The notes under the pieces are model-generated. The model worked only from the letters and a program-made list of their open reading frames with translations. It had not been told where the DNA came from and did not search any database. From Nitrososphaeraceae archaeon (GTDB taxonomy: Archaea > Thermoproteota > Nitrososphaeria > Nitrososphaerales > Nitrososphaeraceae), in assembly GCA_021155845.1 (NCBI GenBank), contig JAJNBK010000142.1:1-5563 (forward strand): a DNA stretch of 5,563 nucleotides, read 5' to 3'. The position numbers and the translations under genes were made by a program. Shown one piece after another: positions 5,317 through 5,563 of the stretch (position 1 is its first letter; each line of letters starts with the position of its first letter).

Positions 5317-5342
5317 ATCACGGTGTCTGATAGTGGACAGTG

Positions 5343-5348
5343 ATATAA
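5343..5348 (-). promoter_or_regulatory. TATA box for the second winged-helix gene
   Basis: The minus strand reads TTATAT, 27-32 nt upstream of ATG 5316, matching leaderless archaeal promoters. It lies in the 52-bp gap after the stop of the upstream gene, so this gene can be transcribed on its own. It is also the best independent support for 5316 rather than 5188 as the true start. Confidence 0.5.
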
Positions 5349-5368
5349 CCTTATAGAGCAATAATAAT

Positions 5369-5563
5369 TTACAAAGTATTCATTCTTTTAATCAACTCAT
5401 CAATAGTATATATCACGCTACGGCTTTGAAATATCTGAGAAATATCACTACTTTTGTTACCAAGTATCACGCTAAGTTGTTCGCTAATACGTTCAATTGC
5501 AAGAAATGTTTGGTTGTCTATTAGAGCTAGCGATCTAAGTAATAGCAGGCTATATAGTAGCCT
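5369..5563 (-). CDS. C-terminal end of an unrecognised protein (runs off right edge)
   Basis: A minus-strand frame is open from the right edge to TAA at 5371-5369, giving the last 64 residues of a protein. The visible part is mostly helical, with a leucine-rich stretch (LLYSLLLLRSLALIDNQ), an amphipathic ILAIERISEQL-like segment (FLAIERISEQLSVIL) and the ending IDELIKRMNTL. No catalytic or binding motif is visible and I do not recognise the family. It lies 52 bp upstream of the second winged-helix gene on the same strand and could be cotranscribed with it. Coding status is supported by the open frame running to the edge and by plausible composition. Confidence 0.62.
   Translation of the reverse strand, partial: RLLYSLLLLRSLALIDNQTFLAIERISEQLSVILGNKSSDISQIFQSRSVIYTIDELIKRMNTL

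Overview
The window is chromosomal DNA of an archaeon, most likely an ammonia-oxidising thaumarchaeon (Nitrososphaeria). It is AT-rich by eye, which would suit a low-GC Nitrosocosmicus-like lineage; that rank is inference. The evidence is archaeal Orc1/Cdc6, the archaea-specific PolD small subunit DP1, origin recognition boxes, TATA boxes about 25-32 nt upstream of start codons (leaderless style), and TTG starts.

Layout. At 1-353 (minus) lies the N-terminal part of an unrecognised protein running off the left edge. At 470-1009 (minus) is a small SpoIIM/DUF95-type membrane protein. Divergent from it, at 1102-2572 (plus), is polB/DP1, the small subunit of replicative DNA polymerase D, readable only by joining three reading frames. 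Its last 11 bp overlap the 3' end of the convergent orc1/cdc6 gene (2562-3785, minus). Positions 3786-4302 form a non-coding replication origin with two identical 21-bp ORB elements, two very AT-rich tracts, and a dense family of TGTTAACA-like octamers. Leaving the origin rightwards is a winged-helix protein (4303-4815, plus). It converges on a second winged-helix protein (4697-5316, minus) whose N-terminal part is hidden by another apparent frameshift. The C-terminal end of a further minus-strand gene occupies 5369-5563.

How it works together. Orc1/Cdc6 should bind the two ORBs beside its own gene, melt an AT-rich tract and load MCM; DP1 belongs to the replicative polymerase. The least explained signal is the TGTTAACA family. 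Three copies at exact 11-bp spacing lie near the predicted cdc6 transcription start, and four contiguous octamers lie just upstream of the winged-helix gene at 4303. Isolated copies lie around the ORBs. I infer a second DNA-binding protein, possibly one of the neighbouring winged-helix proteins, that couples origin activity to expression of the flanking genes.

A caution on the sequence: at least three, possibly four, reading-frame breaks all have the sign of one missing base (modulo 3). That pattern suggests deletion errors in the assembly rather than gene decay, though decay is not excluded.
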